The position numbers were made by a program, and so were the translations under genes. From JAWKWH01 sp041582695 (GTDB taxonomy: Bacteria; Pseudomonadota; Alphaproteobacteria; Rhizobiales; Rhizobiaceae), in contig JBFIBB010000160.1 in the NCBI GenBank assembly GCA_041582695.1, forward strand, positions 1-8,236: DNA of 8,236 nucleotides. The letters run 5' to 3'. Positions 1-6,327 of this stretch are shown piece by piece (positions within the stretch are counted from its first letter, which is position 1; the number at the start of each line of letters is the position of its first letter). The notes beneath the pieces were generated by a model, which saw only the letters and a program-made list of their open reading frames with translations, was not told the origin of the DNA and did no database searches.

Positions 1-165
1 AGCCGAAGATGGCCTACGGCGCGCGTACCATTCCGGCCACGGCTCGTAGGCGACTCCCGTGGGGCCGGTTTCCGAATCGATGAGGTTCCAGCAGTTGTCA
101 GTCTTGCGTGCCAGATTGAAATGCGGGTTTTCCAGTTGGAGATCCGCAATAGGCGCAACTCTCAG
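1..165 (-). CDS. possible partial reading frame, unidentified
   Basis: A 55-codon open frame on the minus strand runs from next to the arfB stop to the window edge, and any C-terminal part would lie outside. Its translation looks protein-like (for example DNCWNLIDSETGPTG and EPWPEWYARR), but I do not recognise a family. There is no ATG, GTG or TTG in this frame near the arfB end, and the frame stays open backwards into arfB. A start would therefore have to be a rare codon (CTG at 165 or ATT at 150) or lie deeper inside arfB. One plus-strand frame and another minus-strand frame are also open here, so openness alone proves little. The alternatives are a gene fragment or non-coding sequence. Confidence 0.22.
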   Translation of the reverse strand, partial: MRVAPIADLQLENPHFNLARKTDNCWNLIDSETGPTGVAYEPWPEWYARRRPSSA

Positions 166-596
166 TCGTCGCTGACCCGGCCGCGCATCTTCTTGATCTG
201 AGAACGGCCCGCTTTTGCCTTCAGCCGCCGCTCGACCGCTCCCTTCGTTGGCCTGGTCTTCTTTCGCGGCGGCGGCGGAGGTTCGGCGGCTTTGGCGACA
301 AGCGCCGAAAGCCGCTCGCGCGCATCCTGCCGGTTTCGTTCCTGCGTGCGGAAACGGCTGGCTTCGATAACGATGACGCCCTGGCGGGTGGCGCGCTGGC
401 CGGCAATCGCAATCAGCCGGTGGCGCACCGGCGCCGAAAGGCCGCGAGCATTGCCGGCATCGAACCTCAGCTGCACTGCCGTTGCCACCTTGTTGACATT
501 CTGCCCGCCCGGCCCGGACGACCGGATGAAACTTTCTTCAAGCTCGTCTTCGAATACCGTTTCGCCGCGCACGCAAATGTCAGGATAGCCGTTCAT
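162..596 (-). CDS. arfB: peptidyl-tRNA hydrolase ArfB (YaeJ), ribosome rescue factor
   Basis: ArfB enters the A site of ribosomes stalled on mRNA lacking a stop codon and hydrolyses the peptidyl-tRNA ester. The predicted protein is 144 aa, close to the roughly 140 aa of the E. coli protein. The release-factor catalytic motif GGQ is at residues 30-32 within SSGPGGQNVNK. After a proline run (about residues 108-112), the C-terminal tail is very basic, with PTKGAVERRLKAKAGRSQIK matching the conserved ArfB tail that sits in the empty mRNA channel. This short form without codon-recognition domains separates it from RF1 and RF2. I chose the ATG at 596. The frame stays open up to 668, but that extension crosses a terminator hairpin and has no family character. 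No strong ribosome binding site is visible. It lies downstream of the FMN reductase gene on the same strand, separated by that hairpin. Confidence 0.93.
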   Translation of the reverse strand: MNGYPDICVRGETVFEDELEESFIRSSGPGGQNVNKVATAVQLRFDAGNARGLSAPVRHRLIAIAGQRATRQGVIVIEASRFRTQERNRQDARERLSALVAKAAEPPPPPRKKTRPTKGAVERRLKAKAGRSQIKKMRGRVSDD

Positions 597-620
597 GACC
601 GTGATTTGGCACCATGCGCG

Positions 621-654
621 CCAAAAGGAAAGGTCCGGCCGCCGGGCCGGACCT
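621..654 (-). terminator. rho-independent terminator after the reductase gene
   Basis: A perfect 10-bp inverted repeat (AGGTCCGGCC at 631-640 and GGCCGGACCT at 645-654) encloses a 4-nt loop. Read on the minus strand it is followed by a T-rich tail (TTTCCTTTT, from 630 down to 622). This is the arrangement of an intrinsic terminator for the minus-strand gene ending at 691. It ends only about 25 nt before the arfB start at 596, so it also lies in the 5' leader region of arfB. Confidence 0.85.
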
Positions 655-690
655 CCCGAATAAGGCATCCGGCTGGGGACCGGGAGTGCG

Positions 691-1287
691 TCAGGCCGCC
701 AGCTTCTTGTCCGCAGCGCGGCCCTGGCTCGTCAGTTCGGCCCACCAGGCAAGATTGTCCAGCATTGTATTGGCGCCCTGAAGGATCGAACCCTCGATCG
801 ATGCAATCGGCTCGTTCTGGCCCATTGGATGGACCTTGAAGAAGTCGCTGCCGCCAATGTGAACCGCCGAACGAACCGGTACCATCTGCAATTCGATGGC
901 GATCGTGCGAAGGTGGTCGGCCGCGAACGCTCCGCCGACGGCGCCATAAGCAAGGATGGCGGCCGGCTTCTTCACCCATTCCTTGTAGGCCTGGTCGAGG
1001 GCGTTCTTCAACGAGGCCGGGATCGAACGGTTGTATTCGGAAGTCACGAAGACAAAACCGTCGAAACGGGCGATCGTTTCCTGCCAGCGCACCGCGTTGG
1101 GGTCCGATGTGGGCATCCACAGGTTCGACGCCGGTTCGTTGAAAAACGGAAGGTCAAAATCGCGGATATCGATCAGCTCGACTTCCATGTCGGGACGCTT
1201 TCGGGCAAGCTCAAACAGCCAGTTGGCCGGCTTGTCCGCAAATCGCGTATCGCGCGTCGAGCTGATGATGATGCCGATGCGTATCAT
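691..1287 (-). CDS. NAD(P)H-dependent FMN reductase family protein
   Basis: This is a predicted cytoplasmic flavoprotein of 198 aa with a flavodoxin-like fold, in the NADPH-dependent FMN reductase family (ChrR/azoreductase-like relatives). Members reduce FMN, quinones, azo compounds or metals with NAD(P)H. The first strand and phosphate-binding loop read GIIISSTR (residues 5-12). The family hallmark SEYNRSIPASLKNALD spans about residues 83-98, and the second flavin loop LAYGAVGGAFA spans about 112-122. I chose the ATG at 1287: an AGGAGA ribosome binding site (1299-1294) sits 6 nt upstream of it but directly abuts the alternative ATG at 1293. The open frame reaches 1344 without support. It is divergent from an HxlR-type regulator, which suggests induction by electrophiles or quinones. 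The substrate cannot be told from sequence. Confidence 0.9.
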   Translation of the reverse strand: MIRIGIIISSTRDTRFADKPANWLFELARKRPDMEVELIDIRDFDLPFFNEPASNLWMPTSDPNAVRWQETIARFDGFVFVTSEYNRSIPASLKNALDQAYKEWVKKPAAILAYGAVGGAFAADHLRTIAIELQMVPVRSAVHIGGSDFFKVHPMGQNEPIASIEGSILQGANTMLDNLAWWAELTSQGRAADKKLAA

Positions 1288-1307
1288 GTGCATTCTCCTG
1301 TAATGCT

Positions 1308-1344
1308 GGTATCCATTGGTAATCAGCACTACATGGGACACCAA
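1308..1344. promoter_or_regulatory. candidate operator in the reductase/hxlR divergent promoter
   Basis: The 83-bp divergent intergenic region holds an imperfect inverted repeat, GGTATCCAT (1308-1316) facing ATGGGACACC (1333-1342). A second, nested pair is TTGGT (1316-1320) and ACCAA (1340-1344). HxlR-type repressors commonly bind inverted repeats between themselves and a divergent oxidoreductase gene, so this is the natural place for an operator. The arms are not perfect and the link to this regulator is inferred. No clear -35/-10 pair stands out. Confidence 0.4.
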
Positions 1345-1356
1345 AACAACTGGCGC

Positions 1357-1363
1357 AAGGAGG
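1357..1363 (+). promoter_or_regulatory. ribosome binding site fixing a TTG start
   Basis: AAGGAGG lies 7 nt upstream of the TTG at 1371. It is a near-ideal Shine-Dalgarno sequence at ideal spacing. The nearby ATG at 1390 is out of frame, so this site decides the start of the HxlR-family gene. Confidence 0.8.
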
Positions 1364-1370
1364 CACTTTT

Positions 1371-1754
1371 TTGAAACCTGGGCGCATACATGAAACCGAG
1401 GATTGCCGGGCCATCTCGGAGCTTTTGTCGCGAGTTGGCGACAAATGGTCGATGCTGATCGTTACCGGCCTGGGGCGGGGAAAGATGCGCTTCAGCGACC
1501 TGCGCCGGATGATCGGCGGCATCTCACAGAAAATGTTGACATCGTCGCTACGCAATCTCGAGCGGGACGGTTTCGTGGCGCGCACCGTGCGCGACACGCG
1601 CCCGCCGCAGGTCGACTATGAATTGACCGAGCTTGGACATGCGCTGTTGGTTCCCGTTGCGGGGCTGGCTGACTGGACACGCGCCAACCAGCATCGCATT
1701 GAAGCTGCGCGACGCGTGTTCGACGGCGATGGCCCGCCGGAGAAATCCGGCTGA
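1371..1754 (+). CDS. HxlR-family winged-helix transcriptional regulator
   Basis: This 127-aa DNA-binding protein is of the HxlR/MarR-like type (relatives include YodB, HypR and QorR). The winged-helix domain covers about residues 13-100. It contains GDKWSMLIVTGLGRGKMRFSD, the recognition-helix region GGISQKMLTSSLRNLERDG and a wing ending in PPQVDYELTELG. These are the usual landmarks, and the length is typical. The start is TTG, preceded by AAGGAGG. The only cysteine is Cys12, just before the first helix, which is where redox-sensing members of the family carry their reactive cysteine. The gene is divergent from an FMN reductase-like gene, so the likely role is repression of that gene and of itself, relieved by a thiol-reactive or oxidising signal. 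That role is inferred from family and context. Confidence 0.92.
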   Translation: MKPGRIHETEDCRAISELLSRVGDKWSMLIVTGLGRGKMRFSDLRRMIGGISQKMLTSSLRNLERDGFVARTVRDTRPPQVDYELTELGHALLVPVAGLADWTRANQHRIEAARRVFDGDGPPEKSG

Positions 1755-1766
1755 AACCGCAAGCGA

Positions 1767-1791
1767 AAGGCCCGGCGCAATGCCGGGCCTT
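1767..1791. terminator. bidirectional terminator hairpin between hxlR and pckA
   Basis: A perfect 10-bp inverted repeat (AAGGCCCGGC at 1767-1776 and GCCGGGCCTT at 1782-1791) has a 5-nt loop. It lies between the convergent stops of the HxlR-family gene (1754) and pckA (1815). The T-tracts are short: TT then CGG on the plus strand, TTTCG on the minus strand. It is a plausible shared terminator, stronger for pckA. Confidence 0.7.
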
Positions 1792-1814
1792 CGGAAACTA
1801 TTCAACGATGCTGT

Positions 1815-3425
1815 CTATTCGGCGGCGATCCGAACGGCTGGGGCCGCACCCTGCACCGATGCATCGACATGGGATTCGAACTTCGCGAAGTTGTCGATGA
1901 ACATGCCGACGAGCCGCCCGGCCTGCGCGTCGTAGGCGGCCTTGTCTTTCCAGGTGGAGCGCGGATCGAGTATCGCGCTGTCGACGCCCGCAACCTCGAC
2001 CGGGACTTCGAAGCCGAAATTCGGATCGACGCGGAAGCTGCTCCGGTTCAGCGAACCGTCGAGCGCCGCCGTCAGCAGCGCGCGTGTCGCCTTGATAGGC
2101 ATGCGGCTGCCGGTGCCGTAGGCACCGCCCGTCCAGCCGGTATTGACTAGCCAGCAATCGACATTGTGCCGGGCGATCAGGTCGCGCAGCAGGTTGCCGT
2201 ACTCGGATGGATGGCGCGGCATGAACGGTGCGCCGAAACATGTCGAAAACGTTGCCTCCGGTTCGGTTACGCCCTTCTCGGTGCCGGCCACCTTGGCCGT
2301 GTAGCCCGACAGGAAGTGGTACATCGCCTGCGCCGGCGTCAGCCGGGCGATCGGCGGCAGCACACCGAATGCATCGGCGGTCAGCATGATGATGTTTCTG
2401 GGGTGCGGTGCGAGACCCGTCGGGCTGGCGTTCGGAATGAAATGCAGCGGGTAGGCGCAGCGCGTATTTTCCGTAAGCGAACCGTCATCGAAATCCGGAA
2501 CGCGGTTCTCGTCGAGCACGACATTCTCCAGGATCGTGCCGAATTTGCGGGTCGTCGCAAAGATTTCCGGCTCGGCTTCCTCGGAAAGCCTGATGGTTTT
2601 CGCGTAACAGCCACCTTCGAAATTGAAAATGCCGTTCTTGCCCCATCCATGCTCGTCGTCGCCGATCAGCGTGCGAGAGGGATCGGCCGAAAGCGTTGTC
2701 TTGCCTGTGCCCGACAGGCCGAAAAAGACAGCCGCGTCGCCGCCATTGCCCAGATTGGCCGAGCAGTGCATCGGCATCACGCCAGTCTCCGGCAGCAGGT
2801 AGTTGAGTGCGGTAAACACCGATTTCTTGATCTCGCCGGCATAGGAAGTGCCGCCGATGAGCACGATCATTCGCGTGAGATCGATGGCGATCACGGTTTC
2901 GGTGCGGCAGCCGTGCCGCGAGGGATCGGCCCTGAAGGACGGCAGGTCGATGATTGTCATGCGCGGTCTAAATGCCGCTAGCTCTCCGCGCTCCGGCCGG
3001 ATCAGGAGGTTGCGGATGAAATGCGAGTGCCATGCAAATTCCGTGACGATGTGGGCCGGCAGCGCGCTGGCCTCGTCGGCCCCGCCGATCAGATCCTGGA
3101 CAAAAATGTCGCGGCCCTCGGCATGGGCGACGAAATCGGCATACAAGGTTTCGAATTGCTCCGGGCTCATCGCCTTGTTGTTGTCCCACCAGAGGCGGTT
3201 TTCGGTTTCGGCGTCGCGCACGATGAACTTGTCCTTGGCCGAGCGCCCGGTGTGCTGGCCCGTGCGGGCGACCAGTGCGCCATGGGCGGTCAGCTCCGCT
3301 TCACCGCGGCGAATCGCCTGCTCGTAAAGCTCCGGCTCGAGAAGGTTGTAGTAAACACCGGCGAGATTTCTCAGGCCGGTCTGCTCGATGCTCAAATCCG
3401 GATTGCGTAGGCCGCATTCCAACAT
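1815..3425 (-). CDS. pckA: phosphoenolpyruvate carboxykinase (ATP)
   Basis: PckA converts oxaloacetate and ATP to phosphoenolpyruvate, CO2 and ADP. It is the first committed step of gluconeogenesis in rhizobia growing on organic acids. The 536-aa length is normal for the ATP-type enzyme. The nucleotide loop is GLSGTGKTTLSAD (residues 236-248), and the metal/kinase-2 signature LIGDDEHGW (253-261) continues to the family pattern ending GIFN. The substrate-binding segment RTGQHTGRSAKDKF (54-67) carries the arginine expected for oxaloacetate (Arg61). The catalytic-region motif GGTSYAGEIKKSVF is at 191-204. The ATG at 3425 has GGGAG 8 nt upstream. The gene is divergent from chvI, and its promoter lies in an AT-rich island with repeated operator-like sites. 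No frameshift or missing key residue is seen. Confidence 0.98.
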   Translation of the reverse strand: MLECGLRNPDLSIEQTGLRNLAGVYYNLLEPELYEQAIRRGEAELTAHGALVARTGQHTGRSAKDKFIVRDAETENRLWWDNNKAMSPEQFETLYADFVAHAEGRDIFVQDLIGGADEASALPAHIVTEFAWHSHFIRNLLIRPERGELAAFRPRMTIIDLPSFRADPSRHGCRTETVIAIDLTRMIVLIGGTSYAGEIKKSVFTALNYLLPETGVMPMHCSANLGNGGDAAVFFGLSGTGKTTLSADPSRTLIGDDEHGWGKNGIFNFEGGCYAKTIRLSEEAEPEIFATTRKFGTILENVVLDENRVPDFDDGSLTENTRCAYPLHFIPNASPTGLAPHPRNIIMLTADAFGVLPPIARLTPAQAMYHFLSGYTAKVAGTEKGVTEPEATFSTCFGAPFMPRHPSEYGNLLRDLIARHNVDCWLVNTGWTGGAYGTGSRMPIKATRALLTAALDGSLNRSSFRVDPNFGFEVPVEVAGVDSAILDPRSTWKDKAAYDAQAGRLVGMFIDNFAKFESHVDASVQGAAPAVRIAAE

Positions 3426-3512
3426 GTCTGGCGCTCCCTGATGATGCGTCGGAAATAACCTTTCCAGGTTCCCGGCCCCTCTCCACTGACCGGGTTGGAG
3501 TGCTGAAACAGA

Positions 3513-3576
3513 TTAAATGTTTAATTTCAAATCATTAATCGATTTAAAAATTTTGAAATCCAATTTAATCGTTTAG
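3513..3576 (-). promoter_or_regulatory. AT-rich pckA promoter island with three related operator-like sites
   Basis: Three similar near-palindromic 12-mers occur: TTAAATGTTTAA (3513-3524), TTAATCGATTTA (3535-3546) and TTAATCGTTTAG (3565-3576). Their centres are 22 and 30 bp apart, about two and three helical turns. A 20-bp near-palindrome at 3541-3560 (18 of 20 positions symmetric) overlaps the second site. Palindromes with a central CG are typical of LacI-family operators. In Sinorhizobium the LacI-type regulator PckR controls pckA, so these are candidate PckR-like sites. I do not recall the published consensus precisely enough to claim a match. A -35/-10 pair for pckA cannot be chosen with confidence because the whole stretch is AT-rich. 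Confidence 0.5.
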
Positions 3577-3594
3577 ATGATGTTAACAAACTCT

Positions 3595-3625
3595 GGTAAT
3601 TTGGCGCGGGGAACCAAATTTAACC
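3595..3625. repeat. inverted repeat in the pckA-chvI intergenic region
   Basis: AATTTGG (3598-3604) and CCAAATT (3614-3620) are perfect 7-bp arms separated by 9 nt. GGT and ACC extend the arms outward with two unpaired bases. There is no T-tract, so it is not a terminator. It could be an operator for either divergent gene or part of the chvI leader. The rest of the 374-bp intergenic region, outside this element and the two flanking sites, shows nothing I can assign. Confidence 0.35.
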
Positions 3626-3711
3626 AAAGGAATCATGTGGCGGCGACACAAATGGACGGGTGTTGCGCATGTCGGACGGCAAGGCCCTGTGACACAAGCC
3701 TCGTTCTGTGC

Positions 3712-3733
3712 CACAATTTGTACTCAATTTGTC
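3712..3733 (+). promoter_or_regulatory. tandem 11-bp direct repeat, candidate ChvI autoregulatory site
   Basis: CACAATTTGTA (3712-3722) is followed at once by CTCAATTTGTC (3723-3733). The two agree at 9 of 11 positions and share CAATTTGT. A direct repeat with an 11-bp period is the standard binding architecture of OmpR/PhoB-type response regulators, the class ChvI belongs to. The related words GACACAA (3645 and 3691) and GCCACAA (3710) lie upstream. The repeat is 67 bp before the chvI ATG, which suits autoregulation near the -35 region. The protein that binds is inferred. Confidence 0.45.
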
Positions 3734-3799
3734 CGTCACTAACCCTTCTGTCTGGATCAACCGAGGAAGGGACGCCTGTTGATGAGGGAGAAATTTGAC

Positions 3800-4501
3800 A
3801 TGGCAACAATTGCGCTTGTTGACGACGATCGCAATATCCTGACTTCGGTTTCAATAGCGCTGGAATCGGAAGGCTACCGCGTTGAAACTTACACCGACGG
3901 TGCTTCCGCGCTTGAGGGACTTCAGACCCGCCCGCCCAACCTGGCGATTTTCGATATCAAGATGCCACGCATGGACGGCATGGAATTGTTGCGCCGGCTG
4001 AGGCAGAAAAGCGATCTGCCGGTCATTTTCCTGACGTCCAAGGACGACGAGATCGACGAACTGTTCGGCCTGAAAATGGGCGCCGATGACTTCATCAAGA
4101 AACCGTTCTCGCAACGCCTTCTTGTCGAACGTGTCAAGGCGGTTCTTCGCCGTTTCATCGCGCGCGAGGCCGGCACGAAGGGTCAGGACCAAAAGCAGAA
4201 ATCAATCGAGCGCGGCCAATTGGTAATGGACCAGGAACGCCATACCTGCACCTGGAAAAATGAGCCGGTGACGTTAACCGTGACCGAATTTCTCATCCTG
4301 CATTCGCTTGCACAACGGCCCGGTGTTGTAAAAAGCCGTGACGCGCTGATGGATTCGGCTTATGACGAACAGGTCTATGTCGATGACCGTACCATTGACA
4401 GCCACATCAAGAGGCTGCGCAAGAAGTTCAAGGCGGTCGACGACGAATTCGACATGATCGAAACGCTTTACGGAGTAGGATACCGCTTCCGCGAAGCCTG
4501 A
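3800..4501 (+). CDS. chvI: two-component response regulator ChvI (OmpR/PhoB family)
   Basis: ChvI is the DNA-binding partner of the sensor ChvG (ExoS; BvrR/BvrS in Brucella). It controls exopolysaccharide, envelope, motility and acid-response genes. The protein is 233 aa. The receiver domain covers about residues 1-120, with the acidic pocket Asp8-Asp10, phospho-acceptor Asp52 in FDIKMPRMDG, Thr79 and Lys101 in KKPF. The C-terminal winged helix (about 140-230) contains TVTEFLILHSLAQRPG, VDDRTIDSHIKRLRKKF and the terminal GVGYRF. The ATG at 3800 gives the canonical N-terminus MATIALVDDDRNILTSVSIA, with AGGGAG 9 nt upstream. An in-frame ATG at 3782 would add six residues but does not fit the family. 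It heads an operon with chvG 44 bp downstream. Confidence 0.96.
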   Translation: MATIALVDDDRNILTSVSIALESEGYRVETYTDGASALEGLQTRPPNLAIFDIKMPRMDGMELLRRLRQKSDLPVIFLTSKDDEIDELFGLKMGADDFIKKPFSQRLLVERVKAVLRRFIAREAGTKGQDQKQKSIERGQLVMDQERHTCTWKNEPVTLTVTEFLILHSLAQRPGVVKSRDALMDSAYDEQVYVDDRTIDSHIKRLRKKFKAVDDEFDMIETLYGVGYRFREA

Positions 4502-4545
4502 GGTCAGGGGCGAACAGCCTTACTCTGCGGAGTGGCATACCGACG

Positions 4546-6327
4546 ATGCTTGCGAGAAGCGAACCGCCCAGGCATACGGGTGACAGAGAAAAAAAACCGG
4601 ACAGGTCGTGGTTTGCCACCGCGGCCTCTCCTGTTCGTTGGGTGTTGGGCCATTACGTATTTTCCAGCCTGACGCGGCGCATCCTGTTTCTCAACCTAGC
4701 GGCGCTCGCCGTGCTGGTTTCGGGCATTCTCTATCTCAACCAGTTCCGCGACGGGCTGATCGATGCCCGCGTCGAAAGCCTCATGACACAGGGCGAGATC
4801 ATCGCCGGCGCCATCGCCGCGTCGGCAACGGTCCAGACGGATTCGCTTACGATCGATCCCGAAAAATTGCTGGAATTGCAGGCAGGCGAGAGCATCGCGC
4901 CGGGAGCGAACTCGCTCGACAGCCTCGATTTTCCCATCAATCCGGAACGGGTCGCACCAGTGCTCAGGCGGCTTATTTCGCCGACGCGGACTCGTGCCCG
5001 TATCTACGACCGAGACGCCAACCTGCTGCTCGACTCCCGCCACCTCTATTCCGGCGGTCAAATCCTGCGCTACGACCTTCCGCCTGTCGAAGAAGACGAT
5101 CCGGGAATTGTCGATTCCGTAATCAAATTCACTTCCGGCCTGTTCCGCCGCACCGATCTTCCGCTTTATCGCGAGCAGCCGGGCGGAAATGGCGGCGTTT
5201 ACCCGGAAGTCATGTCCGCGCTCACAGGCGGGCCAGACACAGTGGTCCGCATCAGCGAGCAGGGCGAGATGATTGTTTCCGTCGCCGTGCCTGTTCAGCG
5301 TTTCCGCGCGGTACTCGGTGTGCTGATGCTTTCGACGCAGGGTGGCGACATTGACAAGATTGTCGCTGCCGAAAGGCGGGCGATCGTGCGAGTGTTCGGA
5401 GTGGCGGCGCTTGTGACGGCCATTTTGTCTATGCTGCTCGCTTCCACGATAGCAAATCCGCTTCGCCGGTTGTCGGCAGCCGCCATCCGCGTCCGCCGCG
5501 GCATCAAGAACCGCGAGGAAATTCCCGACTTCTCGGACCGCCAGGACGAGATCGGCAACCTTTCCGCCGCGCTGCGCGACATGACCAACGCGCTTTATGC
5601 GCGCATCGAGGCTATCGAGAGCTTCGCGGCCGATGTCAGCCACGAACTGAAAAACCCGCTCACATCGCTGCGCAGCGCCGTCGAGACGCTGCCCCGGGTG
5701 AAAAACCCGGAGTCACAGGCGCGTCTTCTGGCTGTCATCCAGCACGATGTCCACCGGCTTGACCGTCTGATTTCAGACATTTCCGACGCTTCGCGTCTCG
5801 ACGCCGAACTCGCCCGCGAAGATGCCAGCCGCGTCGACATGGTCCGTTTCCTTCAGGATGTGGTCTCCGTCTGCCGGCAGACGGGTGCCAAAAACAAGCC
5901 CGTCGATATTTCGCTCAAGATCGAATCCACGCATCAGGCCGCCGGCAAGTTCATCGTCTCGGGCCACGAATTGCGGCTCGGCCAGGTGATAACCAATCTG
6001 GTCGAAAATGCGCGGTCCTTTGTGCCGGAGACCGGTGGCAAAATTGTTATCACATTGGCCCGGACCGCGCGGCACATCATCGTGACCGTTGAAGACAACG
6101 GACCTGGTATTCGAGCGGAGAATATCGACCGTATTTTCGATCGTTTCTACACCGACCGTCCGGGCAACGAGGCATTCGGCCAGAATTCGGGGCTGGGTCT
6201 GTCGATCAGCCGCCAGATTGTCGAGGCGCATGGCGGAACTCTGCGCGCCGAGAACATCGTCGGCGGCAAACCGGGCGACATCCGCGGCGCCCGGTTCAGT
6301 GTCGTGCTGCCCGCGGAGAAAAAATAG
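4546..6327 (+). CDS. chvG: sensor histidine kinase ChvG (ExoS/BvrS)
   Basis: This inner-membrane sensor kinase phosphorylates ChvI. In Sinorhizobium and Agrobacterium its periplasmic domain is held off by ExoR and activated by acid. The protein is 593 aa, a normal length. A cytoplasmic N-tail leads to TM1 at about residues 46-66, then a periplasmic sensor domain of about 215 residues, TM2 at about 282-302, and HAMP at about 303-355. The H-box VSHELKNPLTSLRS has phospho-acceptor His366. The ATPase domain shows the N-box TNLVENAR (483-490), G1 EDNGPGI (516-522), F-box IFDRFY (530-535) and G2 SGLGLSISRQI (548-558). All catalytic boxes are intact. The ATG at 4546 has only a weak, distant GGAG, so translation may depend partly on chvI. 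A small stem-loop inside the gene (5694-5710) is probably incidental. Confidence 0.95.
   Translation: MLARSEPPRHTGDREKKPDRSWFATAASPVRWVLGHYVFSSLTRRILFLNLAALAVLVSGILYLNQFRDGLIDARVESLMTQGEIIAGAIAASATVQTDSLTIDPEKLLELQAGESIAPGANSLDSLDFPINPERVAPVLRRLISPTRTRARIYDRDANLLLDSRHLYSGGQILRYDLPPVEEDDPGIVDSVIKFTSGLFRRTDLPLYREQPGGNGGVYPEVMSALTGGPDTVVRISEQGEMIVSVAVPVQRFRAVLGVLMLSTQGGDIDKIVAAERRAIVRVFGVAALVTAILSMLLASTIANPLRRLSAAAIRVRRGIKNREEIPDFSDRQDEIGNLSAALRDMTNALYARIEAIESFAADVSHELKNPLTSLRSAVETLPRVKNPESQARLLAVIQHDVHRLDRLISDISDASRLDAELAREDASRVDMVRFLQDVVSVCRQTGAKNKPVDISLKIESTHQAAGKFIVSGHELRLGQVITNLVENARSFVPETGGKIVITLARTARHIIVTVEDNGPGIRAENIDRIFDRFYTDRPGNEAFGQNSGLGLSISRQIVEAHGGTLRAENIVGGKPGDIRGARFSVVLPAEKK

Noticed and set aside
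593..1120. 175-codon minus-strand frame across the reductase gene and its terminator
   Set aside because: It overlaps the reductase gene out of frame and runs through the terminator hairpin. It has no recognisable domain.
2166..2981. 271-codon plus-strand frame opposite pckA
   Set aside because: It is fully antisense to a clear, intact pckA. Its Arg/His/Gly-rich translation is typical of the reverse complement of a GC-rich gene.
3577..3798. 73-codon plus-strand frame in the pckA-chvI intergenic region
   Set aside because: It runs through operator-like repeats, has an unusual Cys-rich composition, no RBS, and stops inside the chvI translation start region. It is most likely a chance frame.
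4608..5354. 248-codon plus-strand frame overlapping the start of chvG
   Set aside because: It is an out-of-frame shadow rich in Arg, Pro and His. The chvG frame has coherent membrane segments and kinase boxes.
4696..5643. 315-codon minus-strand frame opposite chvG
   Set aside because: It is a shadow of chvG with low-complexity basic composition and no family motifs.
5694..5710. Stem-loop CCGGGT-GAAAA-ACCCGG inside chvG
   Set aside because: It encodes part of the kinase between conserved boxes and has no T-tract. A 6-bp stem is expected by chance in GC-rich coding DNA.
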